This document shows positions 27,190-40,009 of a DNA stretch of 64,000 nt, in pieces; position 1 is the first letter of the stretch; the number at the start of each line of letters is the position of its first letter. The notes below the pieces were generated by a model that had not been told where the DNA came from, made no database searches, and saw only the letters and a list, made by a program, of their open reading frames with translations. The stretch covers positions 99,514 through 163,513 of the forward strand of contig NZ_AUBB01000028.1 in the NCBI RefSeq assembly GCF_000429025.1, given 5' to 3'. The position numbers and the translations under genes were made by a program. The DNA comes from Actinospineispora spinosispora DSM 44797 (GTDB taxonomy: Bacteria > Actinomycetota > Actinomycetes > Mycobacteriales > Pseudonocardiaceae).

Positions 27190-30100
27190 GTGAGCAGTGA
27201 GGTGACGGCGCGACCGAGTCTGCAGACTCGGCTGCGACCGGAGAACTGGAGCGTGCCGCTCAAGCTGACCGCGGTGCTGCTCGTTCCGATCTTGCTGGCG
27301 CTCGCCCTCGGCGCCCTGCGCATCGCGGACCAGATCCGCAATGCGGACGACCTCGCGGCGCGTGACCGGTACATCGGCCTGCAGAGCCAGGTCGCGAAGC
27401 TGGTCGACGAGCTGCAGACCGAGCGCGACGCGTCATCGGTGTTCGTGGCGGGCAACCGGGTCGGCGACAGCGCGGCGCTCAAGAAGACCTTCGGCGTGGT
27501 GGACGGCGCCTGGGCCGACGTGCAGTCCGCGATCGGCGACCCGGACACCCTCGCGGGCGGTTCGCAGGTGGCGTTCGGGCAGGTCAAGGGCAACTTCGAC
27601 GGATTGTCGCAGCTGCGTGGCCAGGTGACCGGCACCGGTTCCGACACGGCCGGGGTGATCGCTAGGTACACCGGGGTGATCGAGCCGCTGACGGTTCTCG
27701 AGGCCTCGCTGGACCGCGAGCTCAACACCCCGGCGCTCGCCGGGCTGTCCGCCGGTCTGACCGCGATGACCTCGGCACGCGAGCAGGTCGCGCTCGAGCA
27801 CACGGTCGTCGGCGCCGCGATCGGCAGGGGCGAGATGCTGCCGGTCGACGCCGACACGGTGCGCGCGACCGACGCTCGCCTCGGTACCGCGATCGACCAG
27901 TTCCGCGCCGGTCTCGACGCGGACCAGCAGCGCCGGTACGCGGGCTTCGCGACCAGCCCGGCGACGAAGAAGTTCCAGCAGCTCAAGCAGACCGCGCTGA
28001 GCCGTGTCGGTGCGCGCGGGCAGCTCGGGCTGAGCGCCGCCGACTGGGACGGCGCGTACAAGGCGGTCACCTCGGAGATGCGGACCTCCGAGGACGGCAT
28101 CCGCGACGAGATCACCTCGACGAGCGCTGACCAGCAGCAGGCGGCTCGCAACGCGGCCGGTGTCAACTCGGTCATCCTGCTGCTCGCCATGCTCGCCGCC
28201 GCCGCGGTCGTGTTCCTGGTCGGTCGTTCGCTGCTGCGTCCGCTGCGCGTCCTGCGGAGCACCGCGCTGGAGGTCGCCGAGACGCGGCTGCCCCGGGCGC
28301 TGGAGGCCATGCGGGCCGGCAAGATCCCGGACGCCAAGATCAAGCCGGTCGCGGTGCGCAGCACCGAGGAGATCGGGCAGGTGGCCCGCGCGTTCGACGA
28401 GGTCCACGGCCAGGCCGTGCGGCTCGCCGCCGAGCAGGCGACCCTGCAGAACAACGTCAGCAACATGTTCGTCAACCTGTCCCGGCGCAGCCAGACACTG
28501 GTCGAGCGCCAGCTGCAGCTGATCGAGCGGCTGGAGCGCAACGAGCAGGACGCCGAGCAGCTGGCCAACCTGTTCCAGCTCGATCACCTCGCCACCCGCA
28601 TGCGGCGCAACAGCGAGAACCTGCTGGTCCTCGCGGGCAGCGAGCTGGCGAAGCGCGGTAGCCAGCCGGTTCCGGTGGTGGACGTGCTGCGCGCCGCAGT
28701 GTCCGAGATCGAGCAGTACCGCAGGGTGGTCGTCCAGCAGCCGCCCGGTGTGGAGCTGGCCGGACGCGCGGCGAGCGACGTCGTGCACCTGGTCGCGGAG
28801 CTGCTGGACAACGCGACGAACTTCTCGCCACCGGACACCCAGGTGGTCGTCGGCTGCACCCGCACCTCGAACGGCACGTTGCTGATCGAGATCGCCGACC
28901 AGGGTGTCGGTATGCCGGGCGACGAGCTCGCGGCACTCAACGCCAGGCTCGCCGGCGACGCCGACATGGACGTGTCCGCGTCGCGGCGCATGGGCCTGTT
29001 CGTGGTCGGTCGGCTCGCCTCCCGGCACGGGATCGGCGTGCGGCTGTCGAGCTCGCAGCGTGAGCAGGCGGAGAACGCGGGTGTCACCGTCGCGGTGACC
29101 GTGCCCGACGCGCTGATCATCGGCGATGCCGAGCAGGACCCGAGGCGTCAGCAGCAGCCGGAGACCCCCGCGGTCACCCGTGCCGCGGTGGACGACCCGA
29201 CGCTGGTCGGGATCGGTGGCGCGGCCGGAGTGGTCAACGGCGCGACCAACGGAGCTGTGAACGGCGCCGTCAACGGTGCGGCCAGGACCGCGGTCAACGG
29301 TTCCGGCGGCCTGCCGCAGCGCGCGGTGGGTGCGGCGCTGGGTGGTGACCGCCCGAGCGGTGCTCCCGGCCGCCAGCCCGGTGGGCTGCCGCTGCGCGGC
29401 CCGGCGATCCCCGGCGAGCCGGGCGGCCAGCGACCGGGCAACAACGGCGCCGGGCGCAATGGTCACGCGATCCGCGAACCGGAGAGCGGCGACGCCGAGG
29501 CACCGTCGGTCGAACGGACCGCCGCGGCGCTGTTCGCCACCGGTGGCGGCGCGGAGGCCGCCGACGAGGCGTCCGCCGACGCCGCGCCGAGAGAGCGCAA
29601 CGCCGAGCCGAGGGCGCAGGTCCGTCCGGAGGCACCGCCGGCGAGGCGGCCCGCGCGTGACGGCGCCGGTCCCCGGCAGAACCGCGGTCCCGGCAACGGC
29701 CAGGCCGGACCGGGTCCGAACGGGCCCGCGCGCGGCGAGGGCAGGCCCGGGCGCAACCCGATCGAGTCGAGGCCGGAACGTGGCGCTCCCGGTGCGCGGC
29801 CGGAACGTCCGATCCCCTCGGACGCGCAGGCCGCCACGCCGGCCGCGGCGGAAGCGCGGCCGGAACGTCGCCCGGACACCCCGCCCGCCGAGCGGCCGGT
29901 CGCCGGTCCTGACCGTCCGGAACGTCCCGCACGGGGCGAGCGGCCGGAGCGTCGCCCGGACACCCCGCCGGTCGACGGACCGGCACGTCCGGAACGCCCC
30001 GCACGGGCCGAGCGGCCGGAGCGGGCGCCGGAACGTCGTCCGGTACCCCCGCCGGTCCGTGGCTCCGACGAGCAGCACGGCCCGATCGAGGAGAAGATCG

Positions 30101-31218
30101 AACAGGCTGAGCAGCCGAACGTCGACGAGATGTGGGATGCCAACACTCCCGCTGTCGAGGAGGAGGAAGCGAGGCGCATGCCGGACGGACCACCATCGAG
30201 CCCGCAGCGGACGCGCGCGGGCAGTGCGCCCGCTCGCCCGGACCGGGTCGAGGGTCCGGCCCGGCCGGAGCGTTCCATCGGTCCGGAGCGTGCGGCTGCG
30301 CCCGAGCGCCCGGTGCGCCCGGAGGATGCGAAGCACTCGGCTCGCGCCGAGCGGCCGGAACAGGTGGAGCGCGCGCGGCGGCCCGAGGGCCCCGTTCGCC
30401 CCGAGGGTCCGCCGCGTCCCGCCGGCCCCGGTCGTCCAGTCCAGGACGACAGGGCCCGGCGAGCGGACGGACCCGCGCGGCCCGATCAGCGCAAGCGTCC
30501 GGAACGCCCCGGGCGTCCGGATGGCAAGGGACGTCCGGAGCGGGAGCCCGGCGAGCTGACCATCTTCGAGGAGACCTCGGCGTGGTTCCGCGACAACTGG
30601 CAGCTCGAGCCGGACATGCGTCTGGCCAACCGGGGTGCCGAGGTCAGGCCGAGGCGTCCGATCGAGCAGCCGGCGGCGCCGGCCGAGGCGATCGAGCAGT
30701 TCGGTGCCGGCTCGGGTGCGGGTGCACCGGCCGCGGCCGCCGCACCCGAAGCGGTCGAGCAGGAGAAGGTCGAGGCCGAGAAGCCGGAGCAGGCCACCGA
30801 GCAGCAGCAGAACGGCGGTGACTCGCTGTCCGAGCTGGACGGCTGGTTGCCGGGTGGACCCCGACGTCCCGAGGCCGAAGCGGGCGCCGAGCAGCCGGCC
30901 GAGAACTGGACCGGCAACGACGAGCTGCTGCGGCCCATGCCGGAGACGGCGTCGACCGAGCTCACCTCGGCCGGGCTGCCCAAGCGGCGGCCCCGGTCGC
31001 AGCTGATCCCGGGCGGACCGTCCGACGGTGGCGCGGCGGCGGTCGGTCCGGTGCCGGCACGCAGCGCCGAACAGGTCCGCGGCCGTCTGGCCAGCTACCA
31101 GTCCGGTGTCCGGCAGGGTAGGGAATCTCGCCTTCGCCGGCTCGCCGAAGTGAACGCACGCGTCGCGAACGACGAGAACAATGGTCCGGACAGCCACGAC
31201 GGGAAGGAGAACGGGTGA
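27190..31218 (+). CDS. cvnA: conservon sensor kinase CvnA with nitrate/nitrite-sensing-like domain and long disordered tail
   Basis: A 1342-residue membrane histidine-kinase-like protein. Helix 1 is at about 22-45 and helix 2 at 325-347. The segment between them is an extracytoplasmic all-helical NIT-type sensor. HAMP runs to about 410, a dimerisation helix region lies near 455-500, and HATPase_c has N box [10 protein letters not shown] (about 536) and G1 DQGVGMPG (about 570). From about 650 to 1330 the chain is Pro/Arg/Glu/Gly-rich with repeats such as NGAVNGA and [10 protein letters not shown], and must be disordered. GGGAGG lies 7 bases before the GTG. It starts a cvnABCD operon; conservon proteins form a membrane complex resembling eukaryotic G-protein-coupled systems. 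Confidence 0.93.
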   Translation: MSSEVTARPSLQTRLRPENWSVPLKLTAVLLVPILLALALGALRIADQIRNADDLAARDRYIGLQSQVAKLVDELQTERDASSVFVAGNRVGDSAALKKTFGVVDGAWADVQSAIGDPDTLAGGSQVAFGQVKGNFDGLSQLRGQVTGTGSDTAGVIARYTGVIEPLTVLEASLDRELNTPALAGLSAGLTAMTSAREQVALEHTVVGAAIGRGEMLPVDADTVRATDARLGTAIDQFRAGLDADQQRRYAGFATSPATKKFQQLKQTALSRVGARGQLGLSAADWDGAYKAVTSEMRTSEDGIRDEITSTSADQQQAARNAAGVNSVILLLAMLAAAAVVFLVGRSLLRPLRVLRSTALEVAETRLPRALEAMRAGKIPDAKIKPVAVRSTEEIGQVARAFDEVHGQAVRLAAEQATLQNNVSNMFVNLSRRSQTLVERQLQLIERLERNEQDAEQLANLFQLDHLATRMRRNSENLLVLAGSELAKRGSQPVPVVDVLRAAVSEIEQYRRVVVQQPPGVELAGRAASDVVHLVAELLDNATNFSPPDTQVVVGCTRTSNGTLLIEIADQGVGMPGDELAALNARLAGDADMDVSASRRMGLFVVGRLASRHGIGVRLSSSQREQAENAGVTVAVTVPDALIIGDAEQDPRRQQQPETPAVTRAAVDDPTLVGIGGAAGVVNGATNGAVNGAVNGAARTAVNGSGGLPQRAVGAALGGDRPSGAPGRQPGGLPLRGPAIPGEPGGQRPGNNGAGRNGHAIREPESGDAEAPSVERTAAALFATGGGAEAADEASADAAPRERNAEPRAQVRPEAPPARRPARDGAGPRQNRGPGNGQAGPGPNGPARGEGRPGRNPIESRPERGAPGARPERPIPSDAQAATPAAAEARPERRPDTPPAERPVAGPDRPERPARGERPERRPDTPPVDGPARPERPARAERPERAPERRPVPPPVRGSDEQHGPIEEKIEQAEQPNVDEMWDANTPAVEEEEARRMPDGPPSSPQRTRAGSAPARPDRVEGPARPERSIGPERAAAPERPVRPEDAKHSARAERPEQVERARRPEGPVRPEGPPRPAGPGRPVQDDRARRADGPARPDQRKRPERPGRPDGKGRPEREPGELTIFEETSAWFRDNWQLEPDMRLANRGAEVRPRRPIEQPAAPAEAIEQFGAGSGAGAPAAAAAPEAVEQEKVEAEKPEQATEQQQNGGDSLSELDGWLPGGPRRPEAEAGAEQPAENWTGNDELLRPMPETASTELTSAGLPKRRPRSQLIPGGPSDGGAAAVGPVPARSAEQVRGRLASYQSGVRQGRESRLRRLAEVNARVANDENNGPDSHDGKENG

Positions 31219-31640
31219 CCCGCCCCGATAACCAGCCGAGCCGCTTCGGGTGGTTGGTGACCAATTTTGCCGAGCGTGTCCCGGGAGTGGCGCACGCCGT
31301 GGTGGTGTCGGCGGATGGTCTGCTGCTGACCGCGTCCGCGCGGTTGCCCCGGGACCGAGCCGACCAGCTGGCCGCCGTCGCGTCCGGCATCGTCAGCCTC
31401 ACCCAAGGTGCCGCGCGGTGCTTCGAGGCAGGCGGTGTGGTGCAGACCGTCGTGGAGATGGAACGCGGGATCGTGCTGTTGATGTCGATCGGCGACGGCT
31501 CGTGCCTGGCCGTGCTGGCCTCGCCGACCTGCGACATCGGCTTGATCGGCTATGAGATGACGTTGCTCGTCGACCGGGTCGGGCAGCTGCTCACCCCGGA
31601 GCTGCGGGCAGAGCTGCAGGGTTCGATCAGCAGCAGGTAG
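31215..31640 (+). CDS. cvnB: conservon roadblock/LC7 protein CvnB
   Basis: A 141-residue roadblock/LC7-domain protein ([43 protein letters not shown]). In conservons this small protein regulates or scaffolds the CvnD GTPase. Its GTG overlaps the cvnA stop by 4 bases, giving translational coupling. A gap of about 100 bases follows before cvnC. Confidence 0.93.
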   Translation: MTRPDNQPSRFGWLVTNFAERVPGVAHAVVVSADGLLLTASARLPRDRADQLAAVASGIVSLTQGAARCFEAGGVVQTVVEMERGIVLLMSIGDGSCLAVLASPTCDIGLIGYEMTLLVDRVGQLLTPELRAELQGSISSR

Positions 31641-31742
31641 TGGGGGCTCTGTTGGGGGACAGGGCTGACAGGTTCGTGCAGAGAAGGATCAGCAGATAGG
31701 GCTAGTCCATGAGTGGCATCGGTGTGGTGTGGGGGAGCCGCG

Positions 31743-32450
31743 ATGACTACTGGGCCTGACGGCGAGCGCCGACCGGTCGAGCCGACGTTCGCCGACGTGA
31801 TGAACGGCTTCAGCTTCGACAGCGGCCGTTCGGCCAAACGTCGTCGCTGGGGTCGTCGGCGTGCCGAGTCGGAGGAGACCGCCGACGTCGAGGAGAATAC
31901 GGACGACAGTGATGTCGACGCGTGGCCGGATGAGCAGGGTGCCCCGAACACCGGCTCGTACGGCGAGGGGTACTCGTCGCAGGGTGCTGATCCACCTGCT
32001 GAGCACTTTGATGAGCCTCAGTTAAGACCTTATCAGGGCACTCATTCACGGCAGGCCTGGGAGGTCGGGGCGAAGCACCGCGACGACTCGCCACCCGAAC
32101 CGGAGATCAGCACATCCGCCGCGGTCCGGCCCTACGCCTGGACCAGGGGCAGAACCCGCTCCGGGATGGACCTGCAGATCGAGACGCTGGTGTCCACCAG
32201 CAGCAGGGGACGAGACGAGCTGGCGATGCTGCCGTTCGAACATCGCAGCGTCGCGGAACTGTGCGAACGGGCGCAGTCGGTCGCCGAGGTTGCGGCGCTG
32301 CTCGCGGTCCCACTCGGAGTGGCGAAAGTGCTGCTCGGCGATATGGCGGGGTTGGGCCTCGTTGTGGTTCACCAGTCCGGTGGCAGCAACGGGGATGTTC
32401 CAGATCTTGCATTGATGGAAAGGGTGCTGAGTGGACTCCGTCGGCTCTAG
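31743..32450 (+). CDS. cvnC: conservon DUF742 protein CvnC
   Basis: A 235-residue protein. The first 125 residues are acidic and low-complexity. The remainder is DUF742, a winged-helix-like domain: VRPYAWTRGRTRSGMDLQIETLVSTS, LPFEHRSVAELCERAQSVAEVAALLAVPLGVAKVLLGDMAGLGLV. GGGGGAG precedes the ATG at 31743 by 5 bases, which decides the start. Its end overlaps the cvnD start by 20 bases, again coupling translation. Confidence 0.92.
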   Translation: MTTGPDGERRPVEPTFADVMNGFSFDSGRSAKRRRWGRRRAESEETADVEENTDDSDVDAWPDEQGAPNTGSYGEGYSSQGADPPAEHFDEPQLRPYQGTHSRQAWEVGAKHRDDSPPEPEISTSAAVRPYAWTRGRTRSGMDLQIETLVSTSSRGRDELAMLPFEHRSVAELCERAQSVAEVAALLAVPLGVAKVLLGDMAGLGLVVVHQSGGSNGDVPDLALMERVLSGLRRL

Positions 32451-33027
32451 GCCTTCCCCGGCCGTGGCCAGCGCGGCAACGACTTCAGCGAAGATCGTTG
32501 TCGCCGGTGGCTTCGGTGTCGGGAAGACAACATTCGTAGGCTCGGTGTCGGAGATCGTTCCGCTGACCACCGAAGCCGTCATGACCGAGGCGAGCAGCGG
32601 CGTCGACGACCTCAGGTCGACCCCGGACAAGCGGACCACCACCGTCGCGATGGACTTCGGCCGTGTGTCGCTGGACTCCGACCTGATCCTCTACCTGTTC
32701 GGCACGCCCGGCCAGCACCGGTTCTGGTTCATGTGGGACGACCTGACCCGAGGTGCGATCGGTGCCGTCGTGCTGGTCGACACCCGCAGGCTCGCCGACT
32801 CGTTCGGCGCGGTGGACTTCTTCGAGGACCGTGGTCTGCCCTACATCGTGGCGCTCAACCGCTTCGACGGCATGCTCGCCCACCAGGTCAACGACGTCCG
32901 CGAAGCGATGGCGATCGGTCCCCGAATCCCGATCGTCACCTGCGACGCGCGCGACCGCGACTCGACGAAACAAACCCTGATCGGCCTGGTAGAGCACGCA
33001 ATGCAATCCAGAATGGCCAGCTTCTGA
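32431..33027 (+). CDS. cvnD: conservon GTPase CvnD
   Basis: A 198-residue Ras-like small GTPase of the conservon type. Nucleotide motifs are visible: Walker A GGFGVGKTTF (G1), FGTPGQHR (G3), NRFD where most GTPases have NKxD (G4), and TCDAR (G5). The full length is normal. It starts with GTG at 32431 inside the end of cvnC. A composite palindromic repeat begins 10 bases after its stop codon. Confidence 0.94.
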   Translation: MDSVGSRPSPAVASAATTSAKIVVAGGFGVGKTTFVGSVSEIVPLTTEAVMTEASSGVDDLRSTPDKRTTTVAMDFGRVSLDSDLILYLFGTPGQHRFWFMWDDLTRGAIGAVVLVDTRRLADSFGAVDFFEDRGLPYIVALNRFDGMLAHQVNDVREAMAIGPRIPIVTCDARDRDSTKQTLIGLVEHAMQSRMASF

Positions 33028-33036
33028 CCTTCCCTT

Positions 33037-33295
33037 CGTGAGTGGCAAGTGGTTCTACCCCGAAGGGGCGCCGAAGGCGTAGCAACCCTGGGCACTCACG
33101 ACAGCTTTACCGTCGTGAGTGCCCAGGGTTGCTATAGGACCACTTGCCACTCACGAGTCGACGGCGAAGCCGAGATGCCTTGGTCGCAACCACGGGCTGC
33201 ACGTAGTAGGAGCTGCACTGCCTCGGGGTCCTCGTGAGTGCTGAGGGCTACGCCTGCGGCGCCCCTTCGGGGTAGGCGCCCTCATCACTCACGAG
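33037..33295 (+). repeat. composite palindromic element R1
   Basis: Two hairpin units joined by a spacer. Unit 1 (33037-33157) has outer arms CGTGAGTGGCAAGTGG / CCACTTGCCACTCACG and a nested inner hairpin GCACTCACGAC / GTCGTGAGTGC. The spacer starts GTCGACGGCGAAGCCGAGAT and is also found in R2 and R3. Unit 2 (33231-33295) has CTCGTGAGTGCTGAGGG / CCCTCATCACTCACGAG. It lies between the convergent cvnD and helicase-associated genes and forms the C-terminal codons of the latter. Confidence 0.92.
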
Positions 33296-35527
33296 GACGG
33301 CTGAGGTGATTCTGTGGAGCATGAAGCGTTGGAGCTCGCCGGGGGCGTCACTGGTCTGGTCGTAGCCTTCCAGGACTCCGCCGCCGACCGTCGTCGGCGC
33401 GATGATGCGCTTCGTTGCGATACCGAGTGAGTTGACCAGGCCGATCCAGACCGTGCGGTGTTCCTTGGCCGCGTTCTGCAGTAGTTCCAGGGTTCCGACT
33501 TCGCCGTTGCGGGCCGCCGGGCGCATCGCGGCAGCGCGTTCACCCGCGCGGATCGCGGCGACCAGACCGGCCAGCTGGGCACCGTCGGGAGTGGGCAGCG
33601 CCGCACGGGTCGCGGGACGGGCCTTCGCCGGGATGCGGCGCCCGGGAGCGCGCAGGTCCAGGACCGTTCCGTCGCCCGCTTCGGCCGCCGGGCTGAAGCC
33701 GGCCGCCCTCAGCCGGTCCAGCAGGTCACCGAGGTTCAGGTCGCTGATCAGGACCGTCGGCGCGATCCTGCGCAGCTCCCACACCTCGGAGCTGGGGTGG
33801 GCGAGCACCTCGGAGATCAGCACCTCGTCGTCGGCGCGCAGGAACGACCGGGCGGTGCCGCCACGCAACCTGCCGTGCCGCCGGGCGACGTCGTCGATCA
33901 GGTAGCTCAGGCCCTGCGGGACGGGTGTCGCGGACCGCGAGGCGAAGATGGAGTGCAGCTCGGCGGGCGCGCGGCCGGCGTCCAGCGCGCGCAGGATGCT
34001 GGCCTCGGTGATCCGGTAGACGGTGGCACCGCCGGCCGACTCGACGTCGGCGAGCAGCGCCATCTCCTCGGCGACGTCCGCGCGCAGCGGGCCGGGCGCG
34101 ACGGCGGTCAGGTCCGCCTGCAGGAGCACCTTGTCCACCGGCTCCGGCAGCGTCGCCCGGAGCGCGGCGAGCACCGGTGCCGCGTCGGTCGAGGTCAGCA
34201 GCGCACGCCCCGGACCGGACAGCGCACCCAGAGCGAGCACACCCAGCAGGGTGGCCTCGTCGACCGTCCACCGGACGAGCTCGTCGCGCAGCCGGCCGCC
34301 CCGGCGAGGGGCGCGCCAGGCCAGCACCGAAGCGAGGCTGCCGGCGCTACTGATGCCGTGGCCGGGAGGCAGAGCGGCGAGCGCGTCCAGCACACGGCGC
34401 CGGTCACGTGGCGCCAGCGGCCGGCGCAGCTCGTCGGACATCGGGGCGAGGACCCGGTCGGCGTCGTCGCGCTGGCCGATGAGACCGGGCAGTCTCGGCA
34501 GGTCCAGCCACGCCTTGGCCAGCGCGAGCCAGCGCTGCTCCGAGCCGCCGGCGGCCCACAGGTCCGCCTGTGTCGTCGGGACCCACTCCGACCCGCCGGT
34601 CGCGGACCCGGCGCCTTCGGAGTCGGCGACCAGACCGGCGGCGACCACGACCTCGGCCAGCAGCCCGGTCTCCGCCTCGGTCGCCGCCAGCTCACGGGCC
34701 AGCCTGCGCAGCTCGCGCACACCGAGCCCGCCGGACCGCAGCACCGGGGGCGGTTCCTCCGACCAGGACGCCAGTAGCAGCTCGACGCGGCGCAGCAGCT
34801 CCAGTACCGCGCCAGCGGCGGTGCCGTCGACCCGGCCGGTGCCCCGGTCGGTGACATCCATCTTCGGTTCGGCGGTCGCCAGCCCGCCGAGCGGCGCGGC
34901 GCCCCGCAGCGCGAGGCCGATCTGGCGGGGCAGCTCCACGGTCTCCGGGTCGACCCGGACCAGCAGGCCCCTGGTGATCAGCCGCTGCACGACGGCGGCC
35001 CCCGGGTCCTTGCTGCGCCCGATCGGCGGTCCGGCCGCCAGCGCCTCCAGGACGCGCCGCTCGTCCGGCGGGGTGGCATCGAGCAGCTGCTGGAGATGAG
35101 CCGGATCGGCGAGCGACGGGACCGAGCGGCCCAGACCACCCGGAAAGCGCGACACGACGTCGAGCGCGGCGGGCACCAACCGCAGCTCCGACTTGTCACC
35201 CCACACCAATGCCCGCGCGCGCAGCTCGTCCAGCCTCGTCCGCAGTCGCTTCGCCGGGACGCCGGGGCCGAGAAGCGCCGCAACGTCCGACTCGGTGACC
35301 GGCGCCGCCTCCGCGCCCGCGACGACCAGCGCTTCGAGCACCGCGAGGGTCAACGTGTCGAGGTCCTCACAGGCTCGGTTGACCGAGGCCCGGATGCCCG
35401 CGCGGGTCGCCAGCACCGTCATGTCGGGCGGTGCGGGCACCGCGAGATCAGGGCGCAACCGCAGCAGCGCCGCGAGGGTGTCGTCGGTTTGTGCTCGAAG
35501 CCATTCGAGCAGGGAGGTGCCGGCCAT
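33248..35527 (-). CDS. helicase-associated protein (Helicase_C_3), XPB partner
   Basis: A 759-residue protein like M. tuberculosis Rv0862c, which is adjacent to XPB there. It contains repeated winged-helix-like segments in the first 500 residues and the Helicase_C_3/XPB-N-type region near 520-640 ([23 protein letters not shown]). A WYL-like end follows ([30 protein letters not shown]). It has no Walker A motif. The last 16 residues (about [13 protein letters not shown]) come from the repeat R1, so the native C-terminus has been altered. The start is ATG at 35527 with GGAG 4 bases upstream. It is divergent from a small conserved gene. Confidence 0.85.
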   Translation of the reverse strand: MAGTSLLEWLRAQTDDTLAALLRLRPDLAVPAPPDMTVLATRAGIRASVNRACEDLDTLTLAVLEALVVAGAEAAPVTESDVAALLGPGVPAKRLRTRLDELRARALVWGDKSELRLVPAALDVVSRFPGGLGRSVPSLADPAHLQQLLDATPPDERRVLEALAAGPPIGRSKDPGAAVVQRLITRGLLVRVDPETVELPRQIGLALRGAAPLGGLATAEPKMDVTDRGTGRVDGTAAGAVLELLRRVELLLASWSEEPPPVLRSGGLGVRELRRLARELAATEAETGLLAEVVVAAGLVADSEGAGSATGGSEWVPTTQADLWAAGGSEQRWLALAKAWLDLPRLPGLIGQRDDADRVLAPMSDELRRPLAPRDRRRVLDALAALPPGHGISSAGSLASVLAWRAPRRGGRLRDELVRWTVDEATLLGVLALGALSGPGRALLTSTDAAPVLAALRATLPEPVDKVLLQADLTAVAPGPLRADVAEEMALLADVESAGGATVYRITEASILRALDAGRAPAELHSIFASRSATPVPQGLSYLIDDVARRHGRLRGGTARSFLRADDEVLISEVLAHPSSEVWELRRIAPTVLISDLNLGDLLDRLRAAGFSPAAEAGDGTVLDLRAPGRRIPAKARPATRAALPTPDGAQLAGLVAAIRAGERAAAMRPAARNGEVGTLELLQNAAKEHRTVWIGLVNSLGIATKRIIAPTTVGGGVLEGYDQTSDAPGELQRFMLHRITSAVLVSDEGAYPEGAPQA

Positions 35528-35576
35528 CGGCTCCACGGTAGCCTTACCGCAAAAGACCATGACACCAGGAGGAACG

Positions 35577-35756
35577 GTGGGCAAGGGGCCGAGTCCCGAA
35601 CGTATCGACCCGAGCTGGCCGCACGTGCCGGACGGTGGTCACCCGGTCAGCGAGCTGGCTGCACCCGTGCAGGCATCGCTGTCGCCATTCGGGGACCTGG
35701 AGTTCCCGCTCGACTCGGTGCCCTACGAGCACCCGGTCACCGAGATCAATCGCTAG
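35577..35756 (+). CDS. small conserved protein (Rv0863-like position)
   Basis: A 59-residue protein, [30 protein letters not shown] onward, ending [15 protein letters not shown] lies 4 bases before GTG at 35577. It is rich in Pro, Asp and His with no membrane segment. It occupies the same place, divergent from the helicase-associated gene, as Rv0863 in M. tuberculosis. Function unknown. Confidence 0.7.
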   Translation: MGKGPSPERIDPSWPHVPDGGHPVSELAAPVQASLSPFGDLEFPLDSVPYEHPVTEINR

Positions 35757-35766
35757 CCCGACACCG

Positions 35767-36342
35767 GTGCCGGCCGGGCTGTTGCTCGCCGCCGGCGCCG
35801 GGCGTCGGATGGGGCGTCCCAAGGCGCTCGTCGAGCTGGACGGGCAGCCTCTGCTGGTGCGCGCGCTCGACGTCCTGCGCGGCGGCGGTTGTGACCCGCT
35901 GATCGTGGTCCTCGGCGCGGCCGCCCCGCGGGCCCGCGAGCTGGTGCCCCCGGGCGTGCGGGTCGTGGTCGCCGACGACTGGGCCGAGGGCATGGGCGCC
36001 TCGCTGCGCGCCGGCCTCGATGCACTGGCCGCGACGTCGGCCGGGTCCGCCGTGGTGCAGCTGGTCGACCTGCCGGGTATCGGCCCCGATGTGATCGGCC
36101 GGCTGATCGCGACCGCGGGACCGACGGTGCTGGCGCGCGCCGCGTACCAGGGCGTGCCCGGACATCCGGTGCTGCTCGGACGCTCTCACTGGCCCGCCGT
36201 CCGGGACTCGGCCCGGGGCGATGCCGGAGCCCGCGGCTACCTGGCCGATCACCCGACGCTCAAGCTTGTCGAGTGCGGTGACCTGGCGAACCCGGACGAC
36301 GTCGACACGCCGACCGCTCTGCGCGCCTTCCAGAACCCGTGA
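35767..36342 (+). CDS. MocA/MobA-like nucleotidyltransferase
   Basis: A 191-residue NTP_transf_3 protein. The nucleotide-binding signature LLLAAGAGRRMGRPKAL is at the N-terminus, and the metal-binding acidic block VQLVDLPGIGPDV follows near the middle. Relatives attach CMP or GMP to molybdopterin; the MocA-type cytidylyltransferase is needed by xanthine-dehydrogenase-like enzymes. It could also activate another sugar or polyol phosphate. The start GTG at 35767 lacks a clear ribosome site, but conservation begins there. Its TGA stop lies inside palindromic element P6. Confidence 0.8.
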   Translation: MPAGLLLAAGAGRRMGRPKALVELDGQPLLVRALDVLRGGGCDPLIVVLGAAAPRARELVPPGVRVVVADDWAEGMGASLRAGLDALAATSAGSAVVQLVDLPGIGPDVIGRLIATAGPTVLARAAYQGVPGHPVLLGRSHWPAVRDSARGDAGARGYLADHPTLKLVECGDLANPDDVDTPTALRAFQNP

Positions 36343-36386
36343 GTGGCGAGTGGTCCTGGAGGACCACTCGCCACTCACGGGTTCTG
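36331..36386. repeat. palindromic element P6
   Basis: Perfect inverted repeat with 27-base arms around GG: CAGAACCCGTGAGTGGCGAG continues to GTGGTCCT and is mirrored exactly. The inner CCGTGAGTG matches the main family; the stem differs. The left arm codes for the last residues and the TGA of the MocA-like protein. It should act as a terminator. Confidence 0.93.
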
Positions 36387-36446
36387 GTCATAGTGTCTTC
36401 ACGTGACGTGAGGCTGGAGGACCCCGCCAAGCATTAGGCTGATCGG

Positions 36447-37844
<1,398 letters not shown>

Positions 37845-37969
37845 CCCCCCGCTCCGCTGACGCCGCGCACGTCACGTCCACACCGCGCTAGGTGCACACC
37901 GCGCGGCGTGCACGTGGGATGCGCGGCGTGGGCTTGGGGTGGTCGGTGTCCCCGCTGGCCGGTCAGCGT

Positions 37970-38080
37970 CTTGGCGTGGTCGAGCGGCGTCAAACCCCGG
38001 CTTCGCCGGCCTCGCACCCGCTCCTGGTTGCACGGGTTCGGGGCGAGGGTTCCGGGTTGACCCCGCCCGACCACGCCAAG
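37970..38080. repeat. large inverted repeat, family C copy 2
   Basis: Second copy of the element at 17590-17702. Arms CTTGGCGTGGTCGAGCGG / CCGCCCGACCACGCCAAG enclose a similar internal sequence (CAAACCCCGGC, GGGTTCGGGGCGAGG). Conserved flanks extend it to about 37946-38099. It lies 125 bases after the malic enzyme stop. Confidence 0.85.
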
Positions 38081-38114
38081 TGCGGGCCAGGACCGCGTGG
38101 CGGGCGTGCAGCTT

Positions 38115-38184
38115 TTCATGATCACCACCGCCTGAGGGCTGTTTTCAAGACCGAAAACAGCCGTGAGGCGGTGGTGACCATGAA
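38115..38184. terminator. bidirectional terminator-like hairpin
   Basis: 32-base arms, TTCATGATCACCACCGCC... mirrored with a few mismatches around AAGACC, with an A/T-rich inner stem GCTGTTTTC / GAAAACAGC. It lies between convergent malic enzyme and rpf genes. Confidence 0.85.
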
Positions 38185-38199
38185 CGTGAGGGCGGCGGG

Positions 38200-39529
<1,330 letters not shown>

Positions 39530-40009
39530 GTGGACCTGACTCACGTCGACGCGGCCGGAGCGGCACGCATGGTCGACGTCTCCGCCAAGACCGCGAGCGC
39601 CAGGGTCGCGGTGGCGACCGGTGTCTTCACGACCACCGAGCAGGTGATCGAGCTGCTGCGCCGCGACGGCCTGCCGAAGGGCGACGCGCTCGCCACCGCC
39701 CGGATCGCGGGCATCATGGGCGCCAAACGCACCCCGGACCTCGTGCCCCTGTGTCATCCCATCGCTCTCACCGGCGTCACGGTCGACCTGGAGCTGCGGG
39801 ACGACCACGTGGCCATCACCGCGACGGTCAGGACGACCGACCGCACCGGCGTCGAGATGGAGGCGCTCACCGCCGTGGCGGTCGCCGGGCTGACGCTGCA
39901 CGACATGATCAAGGCGGTCGACCCGGCCGCCGTGCTGGACCGGGTGCGGGTCGAACGCAAGGACGGCGGCAAGACCGGCAGCTGGACTCGCCCCGAGGAC
40001 GAGCGATGA
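39530..40009 (+). CDS. moaC: cyclic pyranopterin monophosphate synthase MoaC
   Basis: A 159-residue enzyme that, with MoaA, converts GTP to cyclic pyranopterin monophosphate in molybdenum cofactor synthesis. Family blocks are GIMGAKRTPDLVPLCHPI, VRTTDRTGVEMEALTAV and LHDMIKAVD. Length is normal. It starts the moaC-mog-moaE operon, with GTG at 39530, and overlaps mog by 4 bases. moaA and moaD are not in the window. Confidence 0.96.
   Translation: MDLTHVDAAGAARMVDVSAKTASARVAVATGVFTTTEQVIELLRRDGLPKGDALATARIAGIMGAKRTPDLVPLCHPIALTGVTVDLELRDDHVAITATVRTTDRTGVEMEALTAVAVAGLTLHDMIKAVDPAAVLDRVRVERKDGGKTGSWTRPEDER

Noticed and set aside
27433..31197. A 1254-codon open frame antisense to the conservon kinase gene
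   Set aside because: It mirrors the high-GC third positions of cvnA; the sense frame has recognisable kinase motifs, the antisense frame has none.
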